Source of the DNA: Levilactobacillus enshiensis
GTDB taxonomy: Bacteria > Bacillota > Bacilli > Lactobacillales > Lactobacillaceae
Reading direction: 5' to 3'
DNA: 64,000 nt
Assembly (NCBI RefSeq): GCF_007115095.1
Contig: NZ_SULH01000001.1
Coordinates: forward strand, 291,409 to 355,408
The notes beneath the pieces are model-generated. The model was not told the origin of the DNA, ran no database searches, and saw only the letters and a list, made by a program, of their open reading frames with translations. Positions 1 through 7,964 of the stretch are shown in pieces. A program made the translations under genes and the position numbers. Position 1 is the stretch's first letter. The number at the start of each line of letters is the position of its first letter.

Positions 1-370
1 CTTTCGGACGACACTGAGACTAACGATATGGTAATCACTTGGACCAGAACGGTTAAGTAACTGTGAGTCTACAGCTGGTTACGTGGTAACACACCGTCAG
101 CGCCGGAGGAGGCCAGGGATGGAGCCGGCCGTGAAAGTGGTGTTAGCTGGCGACGAATTTTCAGCCAGCTTACAGCACGGGCGACTTTGGAGACACATGC
201 TCTTCGTGGCTTCAAAGCGAGCGAGAAGACTGGTGTTCTTCCAGTCTGAAGCGTCCCCACAGCAGGTGGAATCCCTGGCAGCCGCAGTGCGCCCAATTTA
301 GCCTAATTTAACGGTGTGACTGCTTACCCACACTGTGATGAGGCCTGAGTTTTATCCTTCAACCTTTAGT
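1..370 (+). repeat. Repeat copy E1 (module A and right end; left part cut by window edge)
   Basis: This is a copy of the structured repeat family found throughout the window. Module A is closed by a perfect helix GCCAGGGAT (112-120) with ATCCCTGGC (271-279). Inside are three hairpins: 141-151 with 164-174, 186-196 with 206-216, and 227-233 with 241-247 (loop TGTTCTT). The right end carries the terminal repeat CTTCAACCTTTAGT, ending at 370. A GGAGGAGG ribosome-binding-site-like run at 104-111 stands before an ATG at 119, which opens a 60-codon ORF ending at 301. The ORF is intact here but not in most other copies, so I do not call it a gene. The linker to module B starts at the window edge. 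Confidence 0.8.
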
Positions 371-377
371 CGCCATC

Positions 378-426
378 AAAAAAAGTAGTCATCATCTGAA
401 TTTTGGCAGATGATGACTACTTTTTT
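378..426. terminator. Bidirectional intrinsic terminator
   Basis: A perfect inverted repeat of about 20 bp with A-tract and T-tract flanks lies directly after repeat E1. It is placed to end the minus-strand cat operon. Confidence 0.9.
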
Positions 427-506
427 GGTGTCTAATGCTGAAAAATTTGGACGTTAATAAATTGATTAAGACTCCGCTACAAACAGCTGGGGCAGTTCAT
501 GGTCGG

Positions 507-1172
507 CTAAGCTGTTAACCAATCTTCAGGTTCGTTAAAGGCCGTTTGAATCATCGTCAGTAACTGACTGACATGGTAGCCGTCTGCGACCGCGTGGTGG
601 GTGGTCACGGAGAGGGGCATGGTCCATTTGCCATCGTGGGCGGTGAACTTACCCGCCTGAATGACAGGAAAGAAAGTCTGTAGTGGCGTAAAGGGCAGCG
701 GCACGTAACTGGTGAAGTTGGTCCAAGGAATGCTACCAATCATGTATAAATTGGCGCTCTGAGGTTGTTTAGGTGCGGGGGTGTGCTGGTCGCCGTATGC
801 CGCGATATCCGCACAATAATTCTGATAGAATGTCTGAAATTCCGGTTCATAGGCAGTCCACAGGTTAGAAATGGTGTGGTCGTCCTCATGAAAAATGGTG
901 TAGGACGGATGCAGAACCTCGTAGCGCACAAGTTGGTCATTTTCCCTGCCGATGCGAAATTCGGGGAATCTAGTCAATACTTTAGAGACCAAGTAAAGGT
1001 AAGCGGGATTGAACTTGTATCCATGAGTTTTCAGCCAGGCGTGCGTCGCCGTGATATCGAGGTCGACGTTGACGGTAAATCCAGTTGGCATCATTTTTGT
1101 GAAGTAGTAAAAGTAGTCGCGCCGTGACCAAGTGGCGAGGTCAATCGGTGTGGTGGTTGTATTTAGTGTCAT
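507..1172 (-). CDS. Chloramphenicol acetyltransferase-like protein (CatA family)
   Basis: The 221-residue protein has the size of type A chloramphenicol acetyltransferases, trimeric cytoplasmic enzymes that move acetyl from acetyl-CoA to chloramphenicol. The C-terminal catalytic motif HHAVADG is at residues 192-198, with the catalytic His followed by the usual Asp-Gly. A SYVPLPFTP-like core segment at about 155-163 also fits the family. It is the last gene of a three-gene minus-strand operon after a DUF2087 regulator and a GIY-YIG protein, with only about 9 bp to the upstream stop codon. Many chromosomal CAT homologues in lactobacilli give no proven resistance, so the substrate is inferred. 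A strong terminator follows at 378-426. Confidence 0.85.
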   Translation of the reverse strand: MTLNTTTTPIDLATWSRRDYFYYFTKMMPTGFTVNVDLDITATHAWLKTHGYKFNPAYLYLVSKVLTRFPEFRIGRENDQLVRYEVLHPSYTIFHEDDHTISNLWTAYEPEFQTFYQNYCADIAAYGDQHTPAPKQPQSANLYMIGSIPWTNFTSYVPLPFTPLQTFFPVIQAGKFTAHDGKWTMPLSVTTHHAVADGYHVSQLLTMIQTAFNEPEDWLTA

Positions 1173-1181
1173 ATTAGCTCC

Positions 1182-1505
1182 TTAATTATATGCGGGCTCA
1201 CACTTGTCGAGCCACGTTTGTTTGAGTTCTTTTAATGTTTGCCGGAGGTGGTCGACGCCAGCCGTGTCTTTTTTCCAGAGAACACTGTAGCTAAAGGCGT
1301 CGGCCCCTAGTCGATTCCAGTCTCGCTGAAGGTCGGTGTCGTGGTAAAAATTACCATTCAGGTTGGTCTGGTAGTAGCCCCAGCGGTTGTGAATGTTCGG
1401 GACCACATCGATGAAGGTCTTGCCGGACTGGTTATTCTTGATTTGAATCACGCCATAAAATGTGGGGGTTGCTTTGTATTTTTGAATAAGTTCTTTATGA
1501 TTCAT
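1182..1505 (-). CDS. GIY-YIG nuclease-family small protein
   Basis: About 107 residues. The ATG at 1505 is preferred over the longer reading frame because an AGGAG ribosome-binding site lies just upstream. The segment FYGVIQIKNNQSGKTFIDVV at the start resembles the degenerate GIY-YIG fold of small proteins often seen beside DUF2087 regulators in lactobacilli. The Gly-Ile-Tyr/Tyr-Ile-Gly catalytic residues are not well preserved, so nuclease activity is doubtful. The gene starts about 7 bp after the stop of the regulator gene, suggesting translational coupling. Function is unknown. Confidence 0.6.
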   Translation of the reverse strand: MNHKELIQKYKATPTFYGVIQIKNNQSGKTFIDVVPNIHNRWGYYQTNLNGNFYHDTDLQRDWNRLGADAFSYSVLWKKDTAGVDHLRQTLKELKQTWLDKCEPAYN

Positions 1506-1512
1506 AATTAAC

Positions 1513-2268
1513 TTAACTCCTTGTATTGACGCGCCAATAGTCGGTCCCATCGGCAGTGCGGTCGAGATAGCCGTATTCGATCAGTGAGCGCCGCAGAATG
1601 GCATAATCGGCAAAGATTGGCTTGAGAATAGCTGTAATTTCAGCTTCCGTAAAGTGTTGGTCGCGTGGGATTTCCTGAACGATTCGTGACAGAAGGGCAA
1701 CGACCGCTTTTTGTTTCTTCGGCCAGCGTTTGAGTTGAATGCCAACGCCAGAGGTTGTCAAATAGCGTTGCAGGCTTTGGTGATACTCGGACTGAGTGAT
1801 GATGAAACGGTCGTCCAGACTGCCTGGCTGTTCGGGAATGGCGAGTAATTGGTCTTCGGGAGCGTTGGGGTGGTCAAAAACGTTGTCGTAAATTGCCAGA
1901 TAGAGTCGTGCTTGTTTGGCTTTTTCACGGAAGGTGAATTTTTGATGGCGAACCGTGGCGGCGGCTACCTGATTTTGCTTGGCGATATCGGCATCCTTGA
2001 GGCCACTGTGAAAGGCCTCGAGCAGTTCACGTTGTTTGGCAGTTAGGGTATTGTACTTACTATCGTCGTTGATCAGGTCGGTCACCCGATGGGGATGTTC
2101 CGCGCGTACGTGGCGTCGAATCATTTGGTCGGCGGGATAAAATTTGTCGTTGGCAGCAAACACCTCGTCCGTTGCAAAAGCGGCATGGCAGGTATTGCAG
2201 ATAAAAGCGGTCGGCGTTTGGTGCCATCCCTGTTTGAGTTCGGTTAACGTGAGATCAGATTGTGTCAT
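1513..2268 (-). CDS. DUF2087 domain transcriptional regulator
   Basis: 251 residues. The N-terminal part holds a CNTC pair that could bind metal (about residues 24-27). The centre (about 75-105) reads LTAKQRELLEAFHSGLKDAD and continues with a VAAATVRHQ helix, which resembles a LuxR-type helix-turn-helix. The C-terminal DUF2087 domain ends in LIEYGYLDRTADGTDYWRVN. It is the first gene of the operon with the GIY-YIG and CAT-like genes. A consensus promoter (TTGACA, 17 bp, TACACT) lies upstream, and a 13-bp inverted repeat sits between promoter and start, so autoregulation is plausible. The inducing signal cannot be read from the sequence. Confidence 0.8.
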   Translation of the reverse strand: MTQSDLTLTELKQGWHQTPTAFICNTCHAAFATDEVFAANDKFYPADQMIRRHVRAEHPHRVTDLINDDSKYNTLTAKQRELLEAFHSGLKDADIAKQNQVAAATVRHQKFTFREKAKQARLYLAIYDNVFDHPNAPEDQLLAIPEQPGSLDDRFIITQSEYHQSLQRYLTTSGVGIQLKRWPKKQKAVVALLSRIVQEIPRDQHFTEAEITAILKPIFADYAILRRSLIEYGYLDRTADGTDYWRVNTRS

Positions 2269-2289
2269 GTGTCGGTTACTCCTTTTAGT

Positions 2290-2359
2290 TAGTCGGTAAT
2301 TGTGAGCAATTTCCGACTATCAGTAGCCTTAGTGTACAAATGTTTATCGAAACTGTCAA
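2290..2359 (-). promoter_or_regulatory. Promoter and inverted-repeat operator of the DUF2087 operon
   Basis: On the minus strand TTGACA (2354-2359), a 17-bp spacer and TACACT (2331-2336) form a near-consensus promoter. An inverted repeat at 2290-2319 (TAGTCGGAAATTG, 4 bp, CAATTACCGACTA; 12 of 13 pairs) lies between the transcription start and the ribosome-binding site. It could be an operator or an RNA hairpin. Confidence 0.75.
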
Positions 2360-2555
2360 CAATAAAATTCTAAGTTTATTTATTTTACCAACATCACGCT
2401 AAAAAATAGCAGGCGGTTGGCCGATGACATTTTGAGCGTGTAGAAAACGTCACCAATCGCAGGAAACCGCGGTATAACAATATTTGTAAGCGGATTTCGT
2501 TGCTTCTCGCTACTGCATCGGGTAGTATGGAAATTACTTTTAAGGGGGGACGACC

Positions 2556-3371
2556 ATGACGACACCACGTGTGATTGCAACGGATTTAGATGGCACATTT
2601 TTAAATGATGCGGGGGGCTATGATCATCGCCGGTTTGATCAACTCTTAGGGAAAATGCGGCAGCGGGGAATCCGTTTCGTGGTCGCTACCGGCGACCCAT
2701 TAGACCACGCGCTAAGTCTCTTTACAGGCTTGACCAATACAGCTGAACTAACTTACGTGGTCGAGGATGGTGCCCTGATTGCCTTAGCGGATGGGACGAT
2801 TTTAGCATCACGACCCATGGCAATGGTGGATTGGCGAGCCGCAGTCCGTTGGATTCAGACGGCCCCCATCATGGCAGATAACTTTTTGATTGCCTGTGGG
2901 GTCACCGCCGCGTACACCGAACTGGCTAGTGATAGTCAACGGTTTCAAGCGTCACGTGCGTTTTATCCGAGTCTCACCAGTGTTTCCAACCTCAGTACCG
3001 TGCAGGATGACATTCTTAAGCTAGACGTGACTTGGCTGCGAGATGATGTGAGTGCCCAAGAGGTCGCCTTTAACCAGAAATTCGCTGGAAAATTAAAAGC
3101 CACTAGCAGTGGGGTAGGCGGCTTTGACGTGAGTCTGCCGACCGTTAGCAAAGCGGCCGCCCTCAGCCAGTTGGGCGACTTGTGGCAGATTGAGCCGCAC
3201 AAAATGGCGGCGTTTGGCGATTCGGGGAACGATTTAGCCATGCTGCAATTGGTCGGTCAGGGCTTGGCGGTGGCCAACGCAGCGCCAGAACTTTTAGCCA
3301 ACGGGGCCGCGTTATCATTAACAAACGATCAAGGGGCGGTTATGGCACAGATAGAGACGTGGCTAGTTTGA
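2556..3371 (+). CDS. Cof-type HAD-superfamily hydrolase
   Basis: 271 residues, the usual length for the Cof/YkrA subfamily of haloacid dehalogenase phosphatases with a C2B cap. Motif I is DLDGT (nucleophile Asp10, general acid Asp12), motif II is VVATGD, and motif IV is GDSGND near residue 215. These enzymes remove phosphate from sugar phosphates or flavin precursors in the cytoplasm; the substrate here is not predictable. The start is supported by a strong purine-rich site (AAGGGGGG) upstream. It stands alone, followed about 80 bp later by a PTS-type permease gene. Confidence 0.88.
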   Translation: MTTPRVIATDLDGTFLNDAGGYDHRRFDQLLGKMRQRGIRFVVATGDPLDHALSLFTGLTNTAELTYVVEDGALIALADGTILASRPMAMVDWRAAVRWIQTAPIMADNFLIACGVTAAYTELASDSQRFQASRAFYPSLTSVSNLSTVQDDILKLDVTWLRDDVSAQEVAFNQKFAGKLKATSSGVGGFDVSLPTVSKAAALSQLGDLWQIEPHKMAAFGDSGNDLAMLQLVGQGLAVANAAPELLANGAALSLTNDQGAVMAQIETWLV

Positions 3372-3451
3372 GGGACTTCCGAACCGATTATTTTTTGACC
3401 CCCAACATCGTCGTTATCACGTAAAATCACTGGTAATGGGGGTGAGGGGTT

Positions 3452-4720
3452 ATGGCACAAATTAGTCCATTAGGGGAGTATCTAATCGGATTAGAGATTA
3501 AATGGCATCGCAGTCGGCAAATGAACGCAATTTACCGATCGTTGAAACTCGTCTTTCCAGTCATTCTCCTCGGGAGCCTGGCGGACTTTTTTGATAGCGC
3601 TTGGTTACAGAAGACGGGTTATTACTATCAGACTTTGGGCGTGAGCCAGTGGGGGTGGCCACTCAAGGTGTTACGGGCTTACTTTCGCCTGGTCAGTGCT
3701 GGTACACTAGGATTTGCGGCTATCTTGCTGGCTTTTGCTGTGAGTTTTTACTTAGTCGCCGCCGTCACGCCGCATGCGACCGATCGGTTAATTGCCGGCA
3801 TGACGGCCGTGATCAGCCTGAAATTTTTCAACGTGGACCGCGCCTCAGTGCTAACGTTAAAGCCCGTGCAATGGCTGTCGACGAATCTGGGAATTCAGGG
3901 TGTCTGTATTGGTATCTTGATGGGACTGCTAGTGGGTGACGGTTATCGCTGGTGGCTACAGCGCGAATCAACGGTTGAAGAGAATTTACCGCGAACACTG
4001 ACCATTACCAGTGGTTGGTTGCTACTCATGGCGGCGTTAGGCCTGTTGTGGATCAGCACACAGACGGTGGGACTGAATGTGGCCTTCGCCAGCATCGTTC
4101 GCTGGCCGTTTAAGTTGCCACATTTTATTCTGGGTCTGTTGGGATTCAGTACGTTAAGTAGTATGTTCCAGTGGTTAGGCGCACTGGGACCATTGACGGC
4201 TGGAAGCGGTCAAACGATTGAAACGGCGCAGAACTTAGCGGCCGTGTTGACCCACAGTGGGTGGCAATTGCCTCATCCAGTGACGTTACACACGATTGTG
4301 ACCGCTTATACGACCATGGGCGGAACGGGGATGGTTTTAGCCCTCCTGCTCGCTATTTTTCTCAGCAAGCCGGACCCTCTGCAACGGCGAATCGGCTGGC
4401 TGAGTGCGTTGCCCACACTGGGAAATCTGAACACGCCACTACTAGTGGGGTTACCAGTGATGTTCAGTCCCATTCTAGCCATTCCTTTTTTGACGGCACC
4501 ACTGGCCTGCACCGTTATCAGTTGGGCTAGCGTGCGCCTACAACTCGTTCCGGCGGTGGCCTATCCCCTTGCGAACGGGACACCGGGGCCCTTGATTGCT
4601 TATCTGGGAACCGGTGGCAGTTGGGCAGCGCTAGTCTTGGCGTTTATTAACCTTGGCATCAGCACCGCCATTTATTATCCGTTTGTGAAGTGGTTCCAAC
4701 TAGCACGAAGGGGTGAGTAG
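3452..4720 (+). CDS. PTS EIIC-like permease (lactose/cellobiose family)
   Basis: 422 residues with about ten hydrophobic segments. The segment LNTPLLVGLPVMFSPILAIPF-like near residues 335-355 corresponds to the sugar-site signature of cellobiose/lactose EIIC proteins, in which the Glu of NEP is normally conserved; here it reads NTP. The family carries sugar across the membrane with phosphorylation supplied by EIIB and EIIA. No EIIA or EIIB gene is nearby, so this is an orphan EIIC that must borrow partners or work differently. The replaced Glu adds doubt about phosphotransferase activity. The next gene starts 1 bp after its stop, implying co-transcription. Confidence 0.75.
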   Translation: MAQISPLGEYLIGLEIKWHRSRQMNAIYRSLKLVFPVILLGSLADFFDSAWLQKTGYYYQTLGVSQWGWPLKVLRAYFRLVSAGTLGFAAILLAFAVSFYLVAAVTPHATDRLIAGMTAVISLKFFNVDRASVLTLKPVQWLSTNLGIQGVCIGILMGLLVGDGYRWWLQRESTVEENLPRTLTITSGWLLLMAALGLLWISTQTVGLNVAFASIVRWPFKLPHFILGLLGFSTLSSMFQWLGALGPLTAGSGQTIETAQNLAAVLTHSGWQLPHPVTLHTIVTAYTTMGGTGMVLALLLAIFLSKPDPLQRRIGWLSALPTLGNLNTPLLVGLPVMFSPILAIPFLTAPLACTVISWASVRLQLVPAVAYPLANGTPGPLIAYLGTGGSWAALVLAFINLGISTAIYYPFVKWFQLARRGE

Positions 4721-4721
4721 G

Positions 4722-5534
4722 ATGAGAAGGATGCGAACATTGCGTAGTTTCTGGCTGATCTTAGGGGCCATCTTCTTGCTGTGCTTACCCGGATTCATTT
4801 GGCGCCCCCATCAAGAAGCTCATGTCCGCGCAAACTATCGTAGTATGATTGCACCGGTATTTTTGGTGCCGGGGTCCAGTGCGACACAGAATCGCTTCAA
4901 CGCGTTAGTCAAAGAGTTGAATAAAAATTCGGGAACCAAGCACAGCCTTTTGCGGGTGGAAGTTATGACGAATGGCACGCTGAAATACTCTGGGGCCGTT
5001 CGGCAAGATGACATGCGGCCTTACATCGTCGTGGGGTTTGAGAACCGTCACGATGGTGCGACTAATATTGAAAAGCAAGCAAAATGGTTTGGTATTGCTT
5101 TTCGTGCTTTACAGAAGACGTATGGTTTTAATCACTTCTCGGCAATGGGGCACTCCAACGGTGGCCTGGTATTAACCCTATTCATGGAAGATGAATTGGC
5201 GGCCACACGCGTGCATGCTGACCGGTTGCTGACGATTGCTTCGCCATTTAACTTGGAGGAGCAGGATGCGACAGTCGACACGCCGCTATTTGAGCGACTT
5301 TGTGCCAATCGTGATCGGTTGCCGAAACAACTGGTCGTCTATTCGATTGCGGGGAGTAAGACCTATACAGGGGACGGAATTGTGCCATTCGACAGCGTCA
5401 ATCGCGGCAAGTACATCTTTCAAAATCAGGTCAAAAACTTTACGCAGATGACGGTCACCGGAGCGAATGCCAATCACGCTAATCTTCCGGAAAATCAGCA
5501 GATCGTTAGTCTGATTCAGCAGTATTTACTTTGA
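4722..5534 (+). CDS. DUF915 alpha/beta hydrolase, membrane-anchored
   Basis: About 270 residues. The ATG at 4722 directly follows the permease stop and has a GGGG ribosome-binding site inside the permease end. A hydrophobic N-terminal segment (about residues 10-30) acts as signal anchor. The PVFLVPGSSA segment and the nucleophile elbow GHSNGG are typical of DUF915 cell-surface hydrolases, and a late His (NANHANLP) could complete a Ser-Asp-His triad. Substrates of this family are mostly unknown; esterase or lipase activity is inferred. A second DUF915-like gene lies at 11.1-11.8 kb on the other strand. Confidence 0.78.
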   Translation: MRRMRTLRSFWLILGAIFLLCLPGFIWRPHQEAHVRANYRSMIAPVFLVPGSSATQNRFNALVKELNKNSGTKHSLLRVEVMTNGTLKYSGAVRQDDMRPYIVVGFENRHDGATNIEKQAKWFGIAFRALQKTYGFNHFSAMGHSNGGLVLTLFMEDELAATRVHADRLLTIASPFNLEEQDATVDTPLFERLCANRDRLPKQLVVYSIAGSKTYTGDGIVPFDSVNRGKYIFQNQVKNFTQMTVTGANANHANLPENQQIVSLIQQYLL

Positions 5535-5655
5535 AACAAGTGAGTTGTGTCCGCCTGATCTGACGCCGTAAATTTGCCATAACTATCCTAGAAACGCTGT
5601 TTATTTCGGTAACGGTTACGTGTAAACTAGACAGTGAAACGGAGGTCAATGACGA

Positions 5656-6471
5656 ATGATTAAAATGATTGCGCTCGACCTAGACGAGACTTTACTCAAC
5701 ACGGATAAGACTATCAGTGAGGCCAACGCAGCTGCACTACGGCAGTTACACACGGCAGGGATTAAGGTGGTACTGTGTACTGGACGGCCAATTAACGCCA
5801 TCTGGGGATATCTCGAGCAACTGGGGCTAACGACCGCAGAAGATTACACCATCACGTTTAACGGGGCGTTAGTAATTCAAAATACCACGAAGGAAGCCTT
5901 AGCCCAGAGTGGTCTGAGTCGCAATGACTTTAAGCCCCTCCATGAATTTGCGGCGGCTCACGGCTATCCTTTAGACGTGTTAGACTTCGATCAGGTTTAT
6001 CCGGTCGCAGATCTCGCTAAGTCAGAATATCAACGGATGTTGAAGGCGCCTATGACATTTACGCCAACGCCCTTTAACGAGTTACCGGACCACTTGTTCA
6101 GTAAAGCGGTGATGGCAACGGCGTCGACAGTTTTAGATGACGTCGTGGCGAATCTGACGCCGGCCATGCGCGAGCAATATCACGTTGTTCGCTCACAGCC
6201 TAAGATTTTAGAATTCTTAGCAGCGGATATGGACAAAGCTGTGGGATTAGGCCAACTGCTGACACACTTTGGCTGGGATTTCAGCAATCTGATGGCGTTT
6301 GGTGATGCGGAAAATGATCTGGGAATGATCAAGGCTGCTGGCGATGGAGTCGCGATGTTAAATGGCCAACCGGAAGTCAAGGCTGCTGCCGACCATATTA
6401 CCCCTAAGAGCAACAATGAGGCGGGAATTGCGGCTTATCTGGAACAGGTCTTTACGGAACTCAAAAATTAA
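5656..6471 (+). CDS. Cof-type HAD phosphatase (YidA-like)
   Basis: 271 residues. Motif I reads DLDET (Asp8, Asp10) rather than DLDGT, a common variant in the YidA branch. Motif II is VVLCTGRP, and motif IV is GDAEND near residue 217. YidA-type enzymes dephosphorylate sugar phosphates. It has a GGAGG ribosome-binding site 10 bp before the ATG and appears to be transcribed on its own; an imperfect palindrome GTAACGGTTAC at about 5611-5621 lies in the promoter region. It is the second Cof-type gene within 3 kb, but the two proteins are clearly different sequences. Confidence 0.88.
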   Translation: MIKMIALDLDETLLNTDKTISEANAAALRQLHTAGIKVVLCTGRPINAIWGYLEQLGLTTAEDYTITFNGALVIQNTTKEALAQSGLSRNDFKPLHEFAAAHGYPLDVLDFDQVYPVADLAKSEYQRMLKAPMTFTPTPFNELPDHLFSKAVMATASTVLDDVVANLTPAMREQYHVVRSQPKILEFLAADMDKAVGLGQLLTHFGWDFSNLMAFGDAENDLGMIKAAGDGVAMLNGQPEVKAAADHITPKSNNEAGIAAYLEQVFTELKN

Positions 6472-6567
6472 AGCAGGCATGTCGCTTGTGTTTGAACAAT
6501 GCCTATGGCAGTATGTAAACAGATGAGCGGATGAATTAAAGGGAAGATTTGAAGGAGGATTTTTGGT

Positions 6568-7230
6568 ATGAAGCGTTTTTGGATTAAGTTAGGATTGGTC
6601 GTCATGGCTGTGGGGACGTTAGGCGGCGTGGTTTCACCAAGCGTTGCCAGTGCTAAAACGAAAGCCAAACCAACTTTTACGAATACGGATTTAAAGCGTT
6701 ATTACAAGAGTGACAAATCAAAGACAGCCTTTTACTTTAAGACTTACAAGGCCGCCAATAAGAAGACCGGCCAAATGCTGATCTTCGGCGACTTTGGGAC
6801 TACGCCAAACGTGAAGTACGGGGTGCCAACGTCCATTAAGCTTAGCAAGAACAAGCGGACGCTGACGACCAAGTATAAGCTGATCAAGTTCACGACGACT
6901 GATGGCCAGACGACAACGTCATTGACTAAGACGGTCTACACGTTCAAGTTGACCAAGAAGACCAGTACGACCTTTACCACTAAGGTAACGGGGAGTAAGG
7001 CTAATCGGCGGTTAGGCACGACCGGCAAGACTTACACGTACACTAAGGTCAAGAAGAGTCCCGCTGAAGCGTACGCTAAGAAGTACGTTAAGCCAACGTT
7101 GTACAAGCAATACTTAAAGGCCTTTGCGGATTCTGGTGCTTTGACTGAAGAACAACAAGAAGAATACGCCACGAAGTATGCCGATCAAGGGGTAACCACC
7201 ATGGTCAACAACTTCAACTACAAATCATAA
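6568..7230 (+). CDS. Secreted Lys/Thr-rich protein of unknown function
   Basis: 220 residues. A clear signal peptide (positive MKRFWIK, hydrophobic core, VASA cleavage site near residue 29) is followed by a basic, Thr- and Lys-rich region with many TKTV- and TTK-type beta-prone stretches, and an acidic/helical tail rich in Glu and Ala. No enzyme motif is visible. The composition resembles small exported wall-associated proteins common in lactobacilli. It has an AAGGAGG ribosome-binding site and its own terminator, so it is monocistronic. I do not recognise a named family. Confidence 0.7.
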   Translation: MKRFWIKLGLVVMAVGTLGGVVSPSVASAKTKAKPTFTNTDLKRYYKSDKSKTAFYFKTYKAANKKTGQMLIFGDFGTTPNVKYGVPTSIKLSKNKRTLTTKYKLIKFTTTDGQTTTSLTKTVYTFKLTKKTSTTFTTKVTGSKANRRLGTTGKTYTYTKVKKSPAEAYAKKYVKPTLYKQYLKAFADSGALTEEQQEEYATKYADQGVTTMVNNFNYKS

Positions 7231-7244
7231 TTAGTAGATTCAAA

Positions 7245-7278
7245 AACGCCGTCACGATTGTCGTGGCGACGTTTTTTT
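7245..7278 (+). terminator. Intrinsic terminator
   Basis: Hairpin ACGCCGTCACGA / TCGTGGCGACGT (11 of 12 pairs) with loop TTG and seven T residues, 15 bp after the secreted-protein gene. Confidence 0.9.
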
Positions 7279-7296
7279 CAGGGTTTAAACTGAACT

Positions 7297-7901
7297 GCTA
7301 AAGAAAGATATTCAGTGTGGGTAAGCAGTCGCACCATTATAAATTAAGCGCACTATGGCTGCCAGAGATTCCGACTGCTGTGGGGACGCTTCAGCCTAGA
7401 AGAACACCAGTCTTCTCGCTCGCTTTGAAGCCACGAAGAGCATGTGTCTCCAAAGTCGCCCGTGCTGTAAGCTGGCGGAAAATTCGTCGCCAGCTAACAC
7501 CACTTTCACGGCCGGCTCCATCCCTGGCCTCCTCCGGCGCTGACGGTGTGTTATCAAGACAACGGTTGTAAACCACAGCTACCTAGCATTTTTGAATTCG
7601 ACTGATAACAACCGTTACGGTTACTATCAAAGTCGTCCGAAAGCACAATGTAAGCCGAGAGGTCGGCAGATATGAGCTCAGGCGCGTCGTTCTACTTAGT
7701 CAGTAAGTGATCTGCTTACTGGCTTAGTAGAAAACCAAGCTTGTAGACTCGTGACCTTCGAGGCTTCAAGTTGTGTTCGCACCGATTCAGCTCATATCTG
7801 CCGGCCGGTAAGGCGACCAGACCACCAAGTTGCCTACTTTTAGAGCTACGGTTGTTGGTAGAACAGGCATGAACCGTACTTTGGAGCTTTCAACCTTTAG
7901 C
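7297..7901 (-). repeat. Repeat copy E2, complete B-A element with terminal repeats
   Basis: The most complete copy, about 605 bp, in minus orientation. Its ends are GCTAAAG (7297-7303) and CTTTAGC (7895-7901), flanked by the direct repeat TGAACT (7291-7296 and 7902-7907), which may be a target-site duplication. Module B shows a perfect outer helix GGCAGATATGAGCT (7665-7678) with its complement at 7789-7802. In module A the small ORF has an early stop (TTC TTC TAG), while the helices remain. It lies between the terminator of the secreted-protein gene and the 3' end of the DUF4870 gene. Confidence 0.85.
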
Positions 7902-7964
7902 TGAACTGGAAACTCACTTCCCAAATCATGGATGACGGGTCCAGATCGACCAAGTTTGACATTT

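Noticed and set aside
5605-5625. Palindrome GTAACGGTTAC as a possible cre site before the second HAD gene
   Set aside because: The match to the cre consensus is poor on both flanks.
7317-7571. Open frames on the opposite strand of module A copies (also at 69-296 and 33588-33815)
   Set aside because: They arise because the module is GC-rich and repeated; they lack ribosome-binding sites and are broken in other copies.
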